Part shown: piece by piece, positions 12,929 to 23,634 of the stretch
Layout: the number at the start of each line of letters is the position of its first letter
How positions within the stretch are numbered: the stretch's first letter is position 1
Source of the DNA: Limanda limanda
Taxonomy: Eukaryota > Chordata > Actinopteri > Pleuronectiformes > Pleuronectidae
Length of the DNA stretch: 64,000 nt
Direction: 5' to 3'
Assembly: GCF_963576545.1 (NCBI RefSeq)
Contig: NW_026870425.1
Location: 719,155 to 783,154 of the forward strand
Notes under the pieces: model-generated
Databases searched by the model: none
What the model was told of the DNA's origin: nothing
What the model saw: only the letters and a program-made list of their open reading frames with translations
Translations under genes and position numbers: made by a program

Positions 12929-13537
12929 TCTGACACTTGGGCTGACATGTGATGAAAAAGTCAGAAATCTTAATCAATGCTTCCAAAAAAGGCTTATCTC
13001 CCCGTTTCCAGCTGTTTAGTGACATTTGGGATGATGTGTGATGAAAAATTCAAGAATTTAACCTTTTCTTCCAAAAAAAGGCAGATCTCCCTGTTTCCAG
13101 CGCTTTTCTGACACTTGGGCTGACATGTGATGAAAAAGTCAGAAATCTTAATCAATGCTTCCAAAAAAGGCTTATCTCCCCGTTTCCAGCTGTTTAGTGA
13201 CATTTGGGATGATGTGAGATGAAAAATTCAAGAATTTAACCTTTTCTTCCAAAAAAAGGCAGATCTCCCTGTTTCCAGCGCTTTTCTGACACTGGAGCTG
13301 ATATGTGATGAAAAAGTCAAAATGTTAACCATTGCTTCCAAAAAAGGCTTATCTCCCCGTTTCCAGCTGTTTAGTGACATTTGGAATGATGTGTGATGAA
13401 AAATTCAAGAATATAACCTTTTCTTCCAAAAAAAGGCAGATCTCCCTGTTTCCAGCGCTTTTCTGACACTTGGGCTGACATGTGATGAAAAAGTCAGAAA
13501 TCTTAATCAATGCTTCCAAAAAAGGCTTATCTCCCCG
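12651..13537 (+). repeat. 886-bp-type five-dimer HOR, copy 4 (887 bp)
   Basis: Same marker order as the other three copies. Differences seen: TTCTTCAAAGAAAAGG in the first A unit, and one extra A in GTGATAAAAAATTC, which accounts for 887 bp. It is separated from copy 3 by 2,479 bp (14 dimers). Confidence 0.85.
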
Positions 13538-15479
13538 TTTCCAGCTGTTTAGTGACATTTGGGATGATGTGTGATGAAAAATTCAAGAATTTAACCATTT
13601 CTTCCAAAAAAGGCTTATCTCCCTGTTTCCAGCGCTTTTCTGACACTTGGGCTGACATGTGATGAAAAAGTCAGAAATCTTAATCAATGCTTCCAAAAAA
13701 GGCTTATCTCCCCGTTTCCAGCTGTTTAGTGACATTTGGGATGATGTGTGATGAAAAATTCAAGAATTTAACCATTTCTTCCAAAAAAGGCTTATCTCCC
13801 TGTTTCCAGCACTTTTCTGACACTTGGGCTGACATGTGATGAAAAAGTCAAAATGTTAACCATTGCTTCCAAAAAAGGCTTATCTCCCAGTTTCCAGCTG
13901 TTTAGTGACATTTGGGATGATGTGTGATGAAAAATTCAAGAATATAACCTTTTCTTCCAAAAAAAGGCAGATCTCCCTGTTTCCAGCGCTTTTCTGACAC
14001 TGCAGCTGATATGTGATGAAAAAGTCAAAATGTTAACCATTGCTTCCAAAAAAGGTTTATCTCCCCGTTTCCAGCTGTTTAGTGACATTTGGGATGATGT
14101 GTGATGAAAAATTCAAGAATTTAACCATTTCTTCCAAAAAGGCTTATCTCCCTGTTTCCAGCGCTTTTCTGACACTTGGGCTGACATGTGATGAAAAAGT
14201 CAGAAATCTTAATCAATGCTTCCAAAAAAGGCTTATCTCCCCGTTTCCAGCTGTTTAGTGACATTTGGGATGAAGTGTGATGAAAAATTCAAGAATTTAA
14301 CCTTTTCTTCCAAAAAAAGGCAGATCTCCCTGTTTCCAGCGCTTTTCTGACACTTGGGCTGACATGTGATGAAAAAGTCAGAAATCTTAATCAATGCTTC
14401 CAAAAAAGGCTTATCTCCCCGTTTCCAGCTGTTTAGTGACATTTGGGATGATGTGTGATAAAAAATTCAAGAATTTAACCATTTCTTCCAAAAAAAGGCA
14501 GATCTCCCTGTTTCCAGCGCTTTTCTGACACTGGAGCTGATATGTGATGAAAAAGTCAAAATGTTAACCATTGCTTCCAAAAAAGGCTTATCTCCCCGTT
14601 TCCAGCTGTTTAGTGACATTTGGGATGATGTGTGATGAAAAATTCAAGAATATAACCTTTTCTTCCAAAAAAAGGCAGATCTCCCTGTTTCCAGCGCTTT
14701 TCTGACACTTGGGTCTGACATGTGATGAAAAAGTCAGAAATCTTAATCAATGCTTCCAAAAAAGGCTTATCTCCCCGTTTCCAGCTGTTTAGTGACATTT
14801 GGGATGATGTGAGATGAAAAATTCAAGAATTTAACCTTTTCTTCCAAAAAAGGCAGATCTCCCTGTTTCCAGCGCTTTTCTGACACTGGAGCTGATATGT
14901 GATGAAAAAGTCAAAATGTTAACCATTGCTTCCAAAAAAGGCTTATCTCCCCGTTTCCAGCTGTTTAGTGACATTTGGGATGATGTGTGATGAAAAATTC
15001 AAGAATTTAACCTTTTCTTCCAAAAAAAGGCAGATCTCCCTGTTTCCAGCGCTATTCTGACACTGGAGCTGATATGTGATGAAAAAGTCAAAATGTTAAC
15101 GATTGCTTCCAAAAAAGGCTTATCTCCCCGTTTCCAGCTGTTTAGTGACATTTGGGATGATGTGTGATTAAAAATTCAAGAATTTAACCATTTCTTCCAA
15201 AAAAGGCTTATCTCCCTGTTTCCAGCGCTTTTCTGACACTGGAGCTGATATGTGATGAAAAAGTCAAAATGTTAACCATTGCTTCCAAAAAAGGCTTATC
15301 TCCCCGTTTCCAGCTGTTTAGTGACATTTGGAATGATGTGTGATGAAAAATTCAAGAATATAACCTTTTCTTCCAAAAAAAGGCAGATCTCCCTGTTTCC
15401 AGCGCTTTTCTGACACTTGGGCTGACATGTGATGAAAAATTCAGAAATCTTAATCAATGCTTCCAAAAAAGGCTTATCT

Positions 15480-15496
15480 CCCCGTTTCCAGCTGTT
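15480..15496 (-). other. CENP-B-box-like site at the B-to-A junction (exemplar)
   Basis: On the minus strand these 17 bases read AACAGCTGGAAACGGGG. The mammalian CENP-B box is YTTCGTTGGAARCGGGA, with essential core TTCG, A and CGGG. The 3' part TGGAAACGGG matches ten bases in a row; the TTCG part is ACAG (one of four). That is 11 of 17 overall and 6 of the 9 core bases. The site recurs at nearly every B-to-A junction, about every 177 bp. With the TTCG half absent, binding by CENP-B itself is doubtful; the site could be a degenerate or lineage-specific box, or chance. Confidence 0.35.
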
Positions 15497-15572
15497 TAGT
15501 GACATTTGGGATGATGTGTGATGAAAAATTCAAGAATTTAACCATTTCTTCCAAAAAAGGCTTATCTCCCTG
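15485..15572 (+). repeat. Half-unit A, variant A1 (88 bp)
   Basis: Diagnostic features of class A are CAGCTG at bases 5-10, GTGACATTTGGGATGATG, GTGTGATGAAAAATTC, and the CTCCCTG end. Variant A1 has AATTTAACCATTTC, a run of six A and GGCTTATC. About 35% G+C. It is the most frequent A variant and is normally followed by B1. Confidence 0.93.
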
Positions 15573-15584
15573 TTTCCAGCGCTT
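15568..15584 (-). other. CENP-B-box-like site at the A-to-B junction (exemplar)
   Basis: The minus strand reads AAGCGCTGGAAACAGGG. It matches TGGAAAC, keeps CG of TTCG and three of four bases of CGGG (CAGG). It is also 6 of 9 core bases, but with different losses from the B-to-A site. The two junction types together hold pieces of both halves of the box, though no unit I saw holds both. Confidence 0.3.
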
Positions 15585-15661
15585 TTCTGACACTTGGGCT
15601 GACATGTGATGAAAAAGTCAGAAATCTTAATCAATGCTTCCAAAAAAGGCTTATCTCCCCG
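15573..15661 (+). repeat. Half-unit B, variant B1 (89 bp)
   Basis: Diagnostic features are AGCGCT at bases 6-11, GACACTTGGGCTGACATG, AAGTCAGAAATCTTAATC and the CTCCCCG end. About 42% G+C. It is the commonest B variant. Compared with B2 it has seven differences, including one extra base, mostly in two short stretches (bases about 22-32 and 48-62). Confidence 0.93.
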
Positions 15662-17494
15662 TTTCCAGCTGTTTAGTGACATTTGGGATGATGTGTGATG
15701 AAAAATTCAAGAATTTAACCATTTCTTCCAAAAAAGGCTTATCTCCCTGTTTCCAGCGCTTTTCTGACGCTTGGGCTGACATGTGATGAAAAAGTCAGAA
15801 ATCTTAATCAATGCTTCCAAAAAAGGCTTATCTCCCCGTTTCCAGCTGTTTAGTGACATTTGGGATGATGTGTGATGAAAAATTCAAGAATTTAACCATT
15901 TCTTCCAAAAAAGGCTTATCTCCCTGTTTCCAGCACTTTTCTGACACTTGGGCTGACATGTGATGAAAAAGTCAAAATGTTAACCATTGCTTCCAAAAAA
16001 GGCTTATCTCCCCGTTTCCAGCTGTTTAGTGACATTTGGGATGATGTGTGATGAAAAATTCAAGAATATAACCTTTTCTTCCAAAAAAAGGCAGATCTCC
16101 CTGTTTCCAGCGCTTTTCTGACACTTGGGCTGACATGTGATGAAAAAGTCAGAAATCTTAATCAATGCTTCCAAAAAAGGCTTATCTCCCCGTTTCCAGC
16201 TGTTTAGTGACATTTGGGATGATGTGTGATGAAAAATTCAAGAATTTAACCATTTCTTCCAAAAAAGGCTTATCTCCCTGTTTCCAGCACTTTTCTGACA
16301 CTTGGGCTGACATGTGATGAAAAAGTCAAAATGTTAACCATTGCTTCCAAAAAAGGCTTATCTCCCCGTTTCCAGCTGTTTAGTGACATTTGGGATGATG
16401 TGTGATGAAAAATTCAAGAATATAACCTTTTCTTCCAAAAAAAGGCAGATCTCCCTGTTTCCAGCGCTTTTCTGACACTTAGGCTGACATGTGATGAAAA
16501 AGTCAGAAATCTTAATCAATGCTTCCAAAAAAGGCTTATCTCCCCGTTTCCAGCTGTTTAGTGACATTTGGGATGATGTGTGATGAAAAATTCAAGAATT
16601 TAACCATTTCTTCCAAAAAAGGCTTATCTCCCTGTTTCCAGCGCTTTTCTGACACTTGGGCTGACATGTGATGAAAAAGTCAGAAATCTTACTCAATGCT
16701 TCCAAAAAAGGCTTATCTCCCCGTTTCCAGCTGTTTAGTGACATTTGGGATGATGTGAGATGAAAAATTCAAGAATTTAACCTTTTCTTCCAAAAAAAGG
16801 CAGATCTCCCTGTTTCCAGCGCTTTTCTGACACTGGAGCTGATATGTGATGAAAAAGTCAAAATGTTAACCATTGCTTCCAAAAAAGGCTTATCTCCCCG
16901 TTTCCAGCTGTTTATTGACATTTTGGATGATGTGTGATGAAAAATTCAAGAATTTAACCATTTCTTCCAAAAAAGGCTTATCTCCCTGTTTCCAGCGCTT
17001 TTCTGACACTTGGGCTGACATGTGATGAAAAAGTCAGAAATCTTAATCAATGCTTCCAAAAAAGGCTTATCTCCCCGTTTCCAGCTGTTTAGTGACATCT
17101 GGGATGATGTGTGATAAAAAATTCAAGAATTTAACCATTTCTTCCAAAAAAAGGCAGATCTCCCTGTTTCCAGCGCTTTTCTGACACTGGAGCTGATATG
17201 TGATGAAAAAGTCAAAATGTTTACCATTGCTTCCAAAAAAGGCATATCTCCCCGTTTCCAGCTGTTTAGTGACATTTGGGATGATGTCTGATGAAAAATT
17301 CAAGAATTTAACCTTTTCTTCCAAAAAAAGGCAGATCTCCCTGTTTCCAGCGCTTTTCTGACACTGGAGCTGATATGTGATGAAAAAGTCAAAATGTTAA
17401 CGATTGCTTCCAAAAAAGGCTTATCTCCCCGTTTCCAGCTGTTTAGTGACATTTGGGATGATGTGTGATGAAAAATTCAAGAATATAACCTTTT

Positions 17495-18340
17495 CTTACA
17501 AAAAAAGGCAGATCTCCCTTTTTCCAGCGCTTTTCTGACACTTGGGCTGACATTTGATGAAAAAGTCAGAAATCTTAATCAATGCTTCCAAAAAAGGCTT
17601 ATCTCCCCGTTTCCAGCTGTTTAGTGACATTTGGGATGATGTGTGATGAAAAATTCAAGAATTTAACCATTTCTTCCAAAAAAAGGCAGATCTCCCTGTT
17701 TCCAGCGCTTTTCTGACACTGGAGCTGATATGTGATGAAAAAGTCAAAATGTTAACGATTGCTTCCAAAAAAGGCTTATCTCCCCGTTTCCAGCTGTTTA
17801 GTGACATTTGGGATGATGTGTGATGAAAAATTCAAGAATTTAACCATTTCTTCCAAAAAAGGCTTATCTCCCTGTTTCCAGCGCTTTTCTGACACTTGGG
17901 CTGACATGTGATGAAAAAGTCAGAAATCTTACTCAATGCTTCCAAAAAAGGCTTATCTCCCCGTTTCCAGCTGTTTAGTGACATTTGGGATGATGTGAGA
18001 TGAAAAATTCAAGAATTTAACCTTTTCTTCCAAAAAAAGGCAGATCTCCCTGTTTCCAGCGCTTTTCTGACACTGGAGCTGATATGTGATGAAAAAGTCA
18101 AAATGTTAACGATTGCTTCCAAAAAAGGCTTATCTCCCCGTTTCCAGCTGTTTAGTGACATTTGGGATGATGTGTGATGAAAAATTCAAGAATATAACCT
18201 TTTCTTCCAAAAAAAGGCAGATCTCCCTTTTTCCAGCGCTTTTCTGACACTTGGGCTGACATTTGATGAAAAAGTCAGAAATCTTAATCAATGCTTCCAA
18301 AAAAGGCTTATCTCCCCGTTTCCAGCTGTTTAGTGACATT
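17495..18340 (+). repeat. Local three- to four-dimer expansion private to copy 1
   Basis: The rare pair CTCCCTTTTTCC and GACATTTGATG appears twice here (near 17517/17550 and 18226/18262) but once in copies 2 and 3 of the block. The local offset change between copies 1 and 2 (27,094 to 26,562, that is 532 bp) marks an extra three dimers in copy 1. Confidence 0.65.
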
Positions 18341-20444
18341 TGGGATGATGTGTGATGAAAAATTCAAGAATTTAACCATTTCTTCCAAAAAAGGCTTATC
18401 TCCCTGTTTCCAGCGCTTTTCTGACACTTGGGCTGACATGTGATGAAAAAGTCAGAAATCTTACTCAATGCTTCCAAAAAAGGCTTATCTCCCCGTTTCC
18501 AGCTGTTTAGTGACATTTGGGATGATGTGAGATGAAAAATTCAAGAATTTAACCTTTTCTTCCAAAAAAAGGCAGATCTCCCTGTTTCCAGCGCTTTTCT
18601 GACACTGGAGCTGATATGTGATGAAAAAGTCAAAATGTTAACCATTGCTTCCAAAAAAGGCTTATCTCACCGTTTCCAGCTGTTTAGTGACATTTGGGAT
18701 GATGTGTGATGAAAAATTCAAGAATATAACCTTTTCTTCCAAAAAAAGGCAGATCTCCCTGTTTCCAGCGCTTTTCTGACACTTGGGCTGACATGTGATG
18801 AAAAAGTCAGAAATCTTAATCAATGCTTCCAAAAAAGGCTTATCTCCCCGTTTCCAGCTGTTAAGTGACATTTGGGATGATGTGTGATGAAAAATTCAAG
18901 AATTTAACCATTTCTTCCAAAAAAGGCTTATCTCCCTGTTTCCAGCGATTTTCTGACACTTGGGCTGACATGTGATGAAAAAGTCAGAAATCTTAATCAA
19001 TGCTTCCAAAAAAGGCTTATCTCCCCGTTTCCAGCTGTTTAGTGACAATTGGGATGATGTGTGATGACAAATTCAAGAATTTAACCATTTCTTCCAAAAA
19101 AGGCTTATCTCCCTGTTTCCAGCGCTTTTCTGACACTTGGGCTGATATGTGATGAAAAAGTCAGAAATCTTACTCAATGCTTCCAAAAAAGGCTTATCTC
19201 CCCGTTTCCAGCTGTTTAGTGACATTTGGGATGATGTGAGATGAAAAATTCAAGAATTTAACCTTTTCTTCCAAAAAAAGGCAGATCTCCCTGTTTCCAG
19301 CGCTTTTCTGACACTGGAGCTGATATGTGATGAAAAAGTTAAAATGTTAACCATTGCTTCCAAAAAAGGCTTATCTCCCCGTTTCCAGCTGTTTAGTGAC
19401 ATTTGGGATGATGTGTGATGAAAAATTCAAGAATTTAACCATTTCTTCCAAAAAAGGCTTATCTCCCTGTTTCCAGCGCTTTTCTGACACTGGAGCTGAT
19501 ATGTGATGAAAAAGTCAAAATGTTAACCATTGCTTCCAAAAAAGGCTTATCTCCCCGTTTCCAGCTGTTTAGTGACATTTGGGATGATGTGAGATGAAAA
19601 ATTCAAGAATTTAACCTTTTCTTCCAAAAAAAGGCAGATCTCCCTGTTTCCAGCGCTTTTCTGACACTTGGGCTGACATGTGATGAAAAAGTCAGAAATC
19701 TTAATCAATGCTTCCAAAAAAGGCTTATCTCCCCGTTTCCAGCTGTTTAGTGACATTTGGGATGATGTGTGATGAAAAATTCAAGAATTTAACCTTTTCT
19801 TCCAAAAAAAGGCAGATCTCCCTGTTTCCAGCGCTTTTCTGACACTGCAGCTGATATGTGATGAAAAAGTCAAAATGTTAACCATTGCTTCCAAAAAAGG
19901 CTTATCTCCCCGTTTCCAGCTGCTTAGTGACATTTGGGATGATGTGTGATGAAAAATTCAAGAATATAACCTTTTCTTCCAAAAAAAGGCAGATCTCCCT
20001 GTTTCCAGCGCTTTTCTGACACTTAGGCTGACATGTGATGAAAAAGTCAGAAATCTTAATCAATGCTTCCAAAAAAGGCTTATCTCCCCGTTTCCAGCTG
20101 TTTAGTGACATTTGGGATGATGTGTGATGAAAAATTCAAGAATTTAACCTTTTCTTCAAAAAAAGGCTTATCTCCCTGTTTCCAGCGCTTTTCTGACACT
20201 TGGGCTGACATGTGATGAAAAAGTCAGAAATCTTAATCAATGCTTCCAAAAAAGGCGTATCTCCCCGTTTCCAGCTGTTTAGTGACATTTGGGATGATGT
20301 GTGATGAAAAATTCAAGAATTTAACCTTTTCTTCCAAAAAAAGGCAGATCTCCCTGTTTCCAGCGCTTTTCTGACACTGGAGCTGATATGTGATGAAAAA
20401 GTCAAAATGTTAACGATTGCTTCCAAAAAAGGCAGATCTCCCTG

Positions 20445-20533
20445 TTTCCAGCGCTTTTCTGACACTTGGGTCTGACATGTGATGAAAAAGTCAGAAATCT
20501 TAATCAATGCTTCCAAAAAAGGCTTATCTCCCC
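20445..20533 (+). repeat. B unit after a B-B junction (half-unit phase break)
   Basis: A B2 unit with GTTAACGATTG acquires a class A end (GGCAGATCTCCCTG) and is followed at 20445 by a B unit carrying CACTTGGGTCTGAC. An A half-unit is missing. The identical junction recurs at 47006/47007 and 59931/59932, at the offsets of the large block, so it predates the block duplications. Confidence 0.85.
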
Positions 20534-21597
20534 GTTTCCAGCTGTTTAGTGACATTTGGGATGATGTGTGATGAAAAATTCAAGAATTTAACCATTTCTT
20601 CCAAAAAAGGCTTATCTCCCTGTTTCCAGCGCTTTTCTGACACTTGGGCTGACATGTGATGAAAAAGTCAGAAATCTTACTCAATGCTTCCAAAAAAGGC
20701 TTATCTCCCCGTTTCCAGCTGTTTAGTGACATTTGGGATGATGTGAGATGAAAAATTCAAGAATTTAACCTTTTCTTCCAAAAAAAGGCAGATCTCCCTG
20801 TTTCCAGCGCTTTTCTGACACTGGAGCTGATATGTGATGACAAAGTCAAAATGTTAACCATTGCTTCCAAAAAAGGCTTATCTCCCCGTTTCCAGCTGTT
20901 TAGTGACATTTGGGATGATGTGTGATGAAAAATTCAAGAATTTAACCTTTTCTTCCAAAAAAAAACAGATCTCCCTGTTTCCAGCGCTATTCTGACACTG
21001 GAGCTGATATGTGATGAAAAAGTCAAAATGTTAACGATTGCTTCCAAAAAAGGCTTATCTCACCGTTTCCAGCTGTTTAGTGACATTTGGGATGATGTGT
21101 GATGAAAAATTCAAGAATATAACCTTTTCTTCCAAAAAAAGGCAGATCTCCCTGTTTCCAGCGCTTTTCTGACACTTGGGCTGACATGTGATGAAAAAGT
21201 CAGAAATCTTAATCAATGCTTCCAAAAAAGGCTTATCTCCCCGTTTCCAGCTGTTTAGTGACATTTGGGATGATCTGTGATGAAAAATTCAAGAATTTAA
21301 CCATTTCTTCCAAAAAAGGCTTATCTCCCTGTTTCCAGCGATTTTCTGACACTTGGGCTGACATGTGATGAAAAAGTCAGAAATCTTAATCAATGCTTCC
21401 AAAAAAGGCTTATCTCCCCGTTTCCAGCTGTTTAGTGACATTTGGGATGATGTGTGATGAAAAATTCAAGAATTTAACCATTTCTTCCAAAAAAGGCTTA
21501 TCTCCCTGTTTCCAGCGCTTTTCTGACACTTGGGCTGACATGTGATGAAAAAGTCAGAAATCTTAATCAATGCTTCCAAAAAAGGCTTATCTCCCCG

Positions 21598-21686
21598 TTT
21601 CCAGCTGTTTAGTGACATTTGGGATGATGTGTGATGAAAAATTCAAGAATATAACCTTTTCTTCCAAAAAAAGGCAGATCTCCCTG
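21598..21686 (+). repeat. Half-unit A, variant A3 (89 bp)
   Basis: As A2 (seven A, GGCAGATCTCC) but with AATATAACC in place of AATTTAACC. A3 is nearly always followed by B1. Its regular recurrence every 353-355, 531-532 or 885-886 bp marks the starts of HORs over much of 15-64 kb. Confidence 0.9.
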
Positions 21687-22041
21687 TTTCCAGCGCTTTT
21701 CTGACACTTGGGCTGACATGTGATGAAAAAGTCAGAAATCTTAATCAATGCTTCCAAAAAAGGCTTATCTCCCCGTTTCCAGCTGTTTAGTGACATTTGG
21801 GATGATGTGAGATGAAAAATTCAAGAATTTAACATTTTCTTCCAAAAAAAGGCAGATCTCCCTGTTTCCAGCGCTTTTCTGACACTTAGGCTGACATGTG
21901 ATGAAAAAGTCAAAATGTTAACCATTGCTTCCAAAAAAGGCTTATCTCCCCGTTTCCAGCTGTTTAGTGACATTTGGGATGATGTGTGATGAAAAATTCA
22001 AGAATTTAACCTTTTCTTCCAAAAAAAGGCAGATCTCCCTG

Positions 22042-22129
22042 TTTCCAGCGCTTTTCTGACACTGGAGCTGATATGTGATAAAAAAGTCAAGAATTTAACC
22101 ATTTCTTCCAAAAAAGGCTTATCTCCCTG
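22042..22129 (+). repeat. Chimeric B/A half-unit in large-block copy 1
   Basis: B2 start (CACTGGAGCTGATATG) switching at GTGATAAAAAAGTCAAG to a class A end (AATTTAACCATTTC, CTCCCTG), followed by a B unit with GGAGATGATATG. It is the same structure as 268-355. Copies are at 48983-49071 and 61875-61961. Confidence 0.85.
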
Positions 22130-22217
22130 TTTCCAGCGCTTTTCTGACACTGGAGATGATATGTGATGAAAAAGTCAAAATGTTAACCATTGCTTCCAAA
22201 AAAGGCTTATCTCCCCG

Positions 22218-22306
22218 TTTCCAGCTGTTTAGTGACATTTGGGATGATGTGTGATGAAAAATTCAAGAATTTAACCTTTTCTTCCAAAAAAAGGCAGATC
22301 TCCCTG
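22218..22306 (+). repeat. Half-unit A, variant A2 (89 bp, AGATCT-bearing)
   Basis: Class A unit with AATTTAACCTTTTC, a run of seven A and GGCAGATCTCC instead of six A and GGCTTATC. The change creates an AGATCT palindrome absent from A1. A2 usually precedes B2 in two- and three-dimer HORs. A related variant (A4) keeps ACCATTTC but has the AGATCT end, often with GTGATAAAAAATTC. Confidence 0.9.
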
Positions 22307-22394
22307 TTTCCAGCGCTTTTCTGACACTGGAGCTGATATGTGATGAAAAAGTCAAAATGTTAACCATTGCTTCCAAAAAAGGCTTATCTCCCCG
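22307..22394 (+). repeat. Half-unit B, variant B2 (88 bp)
   Basis: Class B unit with CACTGGAGCTGATATG and AAGTCAAAATGTTAACC in place of the B1 stretches. It contains a GTTAAC palindrome. Its TTAACCATT segment is closer to class A than to B1, so B2 looks like a B unit partly converted by A, or an older intermediate. A subset carries GTTAACGATTG instead of GTTAACCATTG. Confidence 0.9.
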
Positions 22395-23102
22395 TTTCCA
22401 GCTGTTTAGTGACATTTGGGATGATGTGTGATGAAAAATTCAAGAATATAACCTTTCCTTCCAAAAAAAGGCAGATCTCCCTGTTTCCAGCGCTTTTCTG
22501 ACACTTTGGCTGACATGTGATGAAAAAGTCAGAAATCTTAATCAATGCTTCCAAAAAAGGCTTATCTCCCCGTTTCCAGCTGTTTAGTGACATTTTGGAT
22601 GATGTGTGATGAAAAATTCAAGAATTTAACCTTTTCTTCCAAAAAAGGCTTATCTCCCTGTTTCCAGCGCTTTTCTGACACTGGAGCTGATATGTGATGA
22701 AAAAGTCAAAATGTTAACCATTGCTTCCAAAAAAGGCTTGTATCCCCGTTTCCAGCTGTTTAGTGACATTTGGGATGATGTGTGATGAAAAATTCAAGAA
22801 TTTAACCATTTCTTCCAAAAAAGGCTTATCTCCCTGTTTCCAGCGCTTTTCTGACACTTGGGCTGACATGTGATGAAAAAGTCAGAAATCTTAATCAATG
22901 CTTCCAAAAAAGGCTTATCTCCCCGTTTCCAGCTGTTTAGTGACATTTGGGATGATGTGTGATGAAAAATTCAAGAATTTAACCTTTTCTTCCAAAAAAA
23001 GGCAGATCTCCCTGTTTCCAGCGCTTTTCTGACACTGGAGCTGATATGTGATGAAAAAGTCAAAATGTTAACCATTGCTTCCAAAAAAGGCTTATCTCCC
23101 CG

Positions 23103-23634
23103 TTTCCAGCTGTTTAGTGACATTTGGGATGATGTGTGATGAAAAATTCAAGAATATAACCTTTTCTTCCAAAAAAAGGAAGATCTCCCTGTTTCCAGCG
23201 CTTTTCTGACACTTGGGCTGACATGTGATGAAAAAGTCAGAAATCTTATTCAATGCTTCCAAAAAAGGCTTATCTCCCCGTTTCCAGCTGTTTAGTGACA
23301 TTTGGGATGATGTGTGATGAAAAATTCAAGAATTTAACCATTTCTTCCAAAAAAGGCTTATCTCCCTGTTTCCAGCGCTTTTCTGACACTTGGGCTGACA
23401 TGTGATGAAAAAGTCAGAAATCTTAATCAATGCTTCCAAAAAAGGCTTATCTCCCCGTTTCCAGCTGTTTAGTGACATTTGGGATGATGTGTGATGAAAA
23501 ATTCAAGAATTTAACCTTTTCTTCCAAAAAAAGGCAGATCTCCCTGTTTCCAGCGCTTTTCTGACACTGGAGCTGATATGTGATGAAAAAGTCAAAATGT
23601 TAACCATTGCTTCCAAAAAAGGCTTATCTCCCCG
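23103..23634 (+). repeat. 532-bp three-dimer HOR exemplar
   Basis: A3-B1, A1-B1, A2-B2 in order. The pattern begins again with A3 at 23635. Similar trimers start at 26114 and 26646 (the latter 531 bp, with an A1-B hybrid as third dimer). This is the most regular HOR between 22 and 28 kb; elsewhere it is lengthened to five dimers (885-886 bp) or shortened to two. Confidence 0.8.

Larger units (their letters stand above)
1..14067 (+). repeat. Left block of the array, locally reshuffled HORs
   Basis: Satellite only. This block is rich in B2 half-units (CTGGAGCTGATATG) and in A units with A-run expansions (up to 8 A before GGC). It contains a 353-bp HOR (356-1061), four copies of an 886-bp HOR (3805, 4691, 10172, 12651), a 4,067-bp-offset duplication (about 7344-8860 to 11411-12928) and a 2,479/2,480-bp-offset duplication (about 10172-11786 to 12651-14266). 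Rare markers recur within it: GTGAAATTTGGG near 6653, 7188, 8950 and 10010, and GACATGTGGTG near 2863, 9140 and 9320. There is no sign of the large block found to the right. Copies are close but rearranged, as after repeated unequal exchange. Confidence 0.85.
15485..15661 (+). repeat. Reference 177-bp dimer (A1 + B1)
   Basis: A clean example of the basic unit: half-unit A1 (88 bp) followed by half-unit B1 (89 bp), bounded on both sides by CCCCG/TTTCCAGCTG. The two halves align over their full length with about 17 differences including one gap, about 81% identity. The ancestral repeat was therefore an ~88-bp monomer that diverged into two classes before the dimer was amplified. The length of 177 is a multiple of three, so reading frames recur in every dimer. 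Confidence 0.95.

Noticed and set aside
15480..15496. A functional CENP-B box
   Set aside because: Only 6 of 9 core bases match and the TTCG half is missing at this junction type. I kept it as a box-like observation, not as a binding site.
15515..15590. Possible C/D-box small nucleolar RNA: GTGATGA fits the C box (RUGAUGA) and CTGA follows about 62 bases later in the B unit
   Set aside because: The flanks of the two boxes do not form a convincing terminal stem, there are no clear C'/D' boxes, and TGATGA and CTGA occur in every half-unit simply because the repeat contains them.
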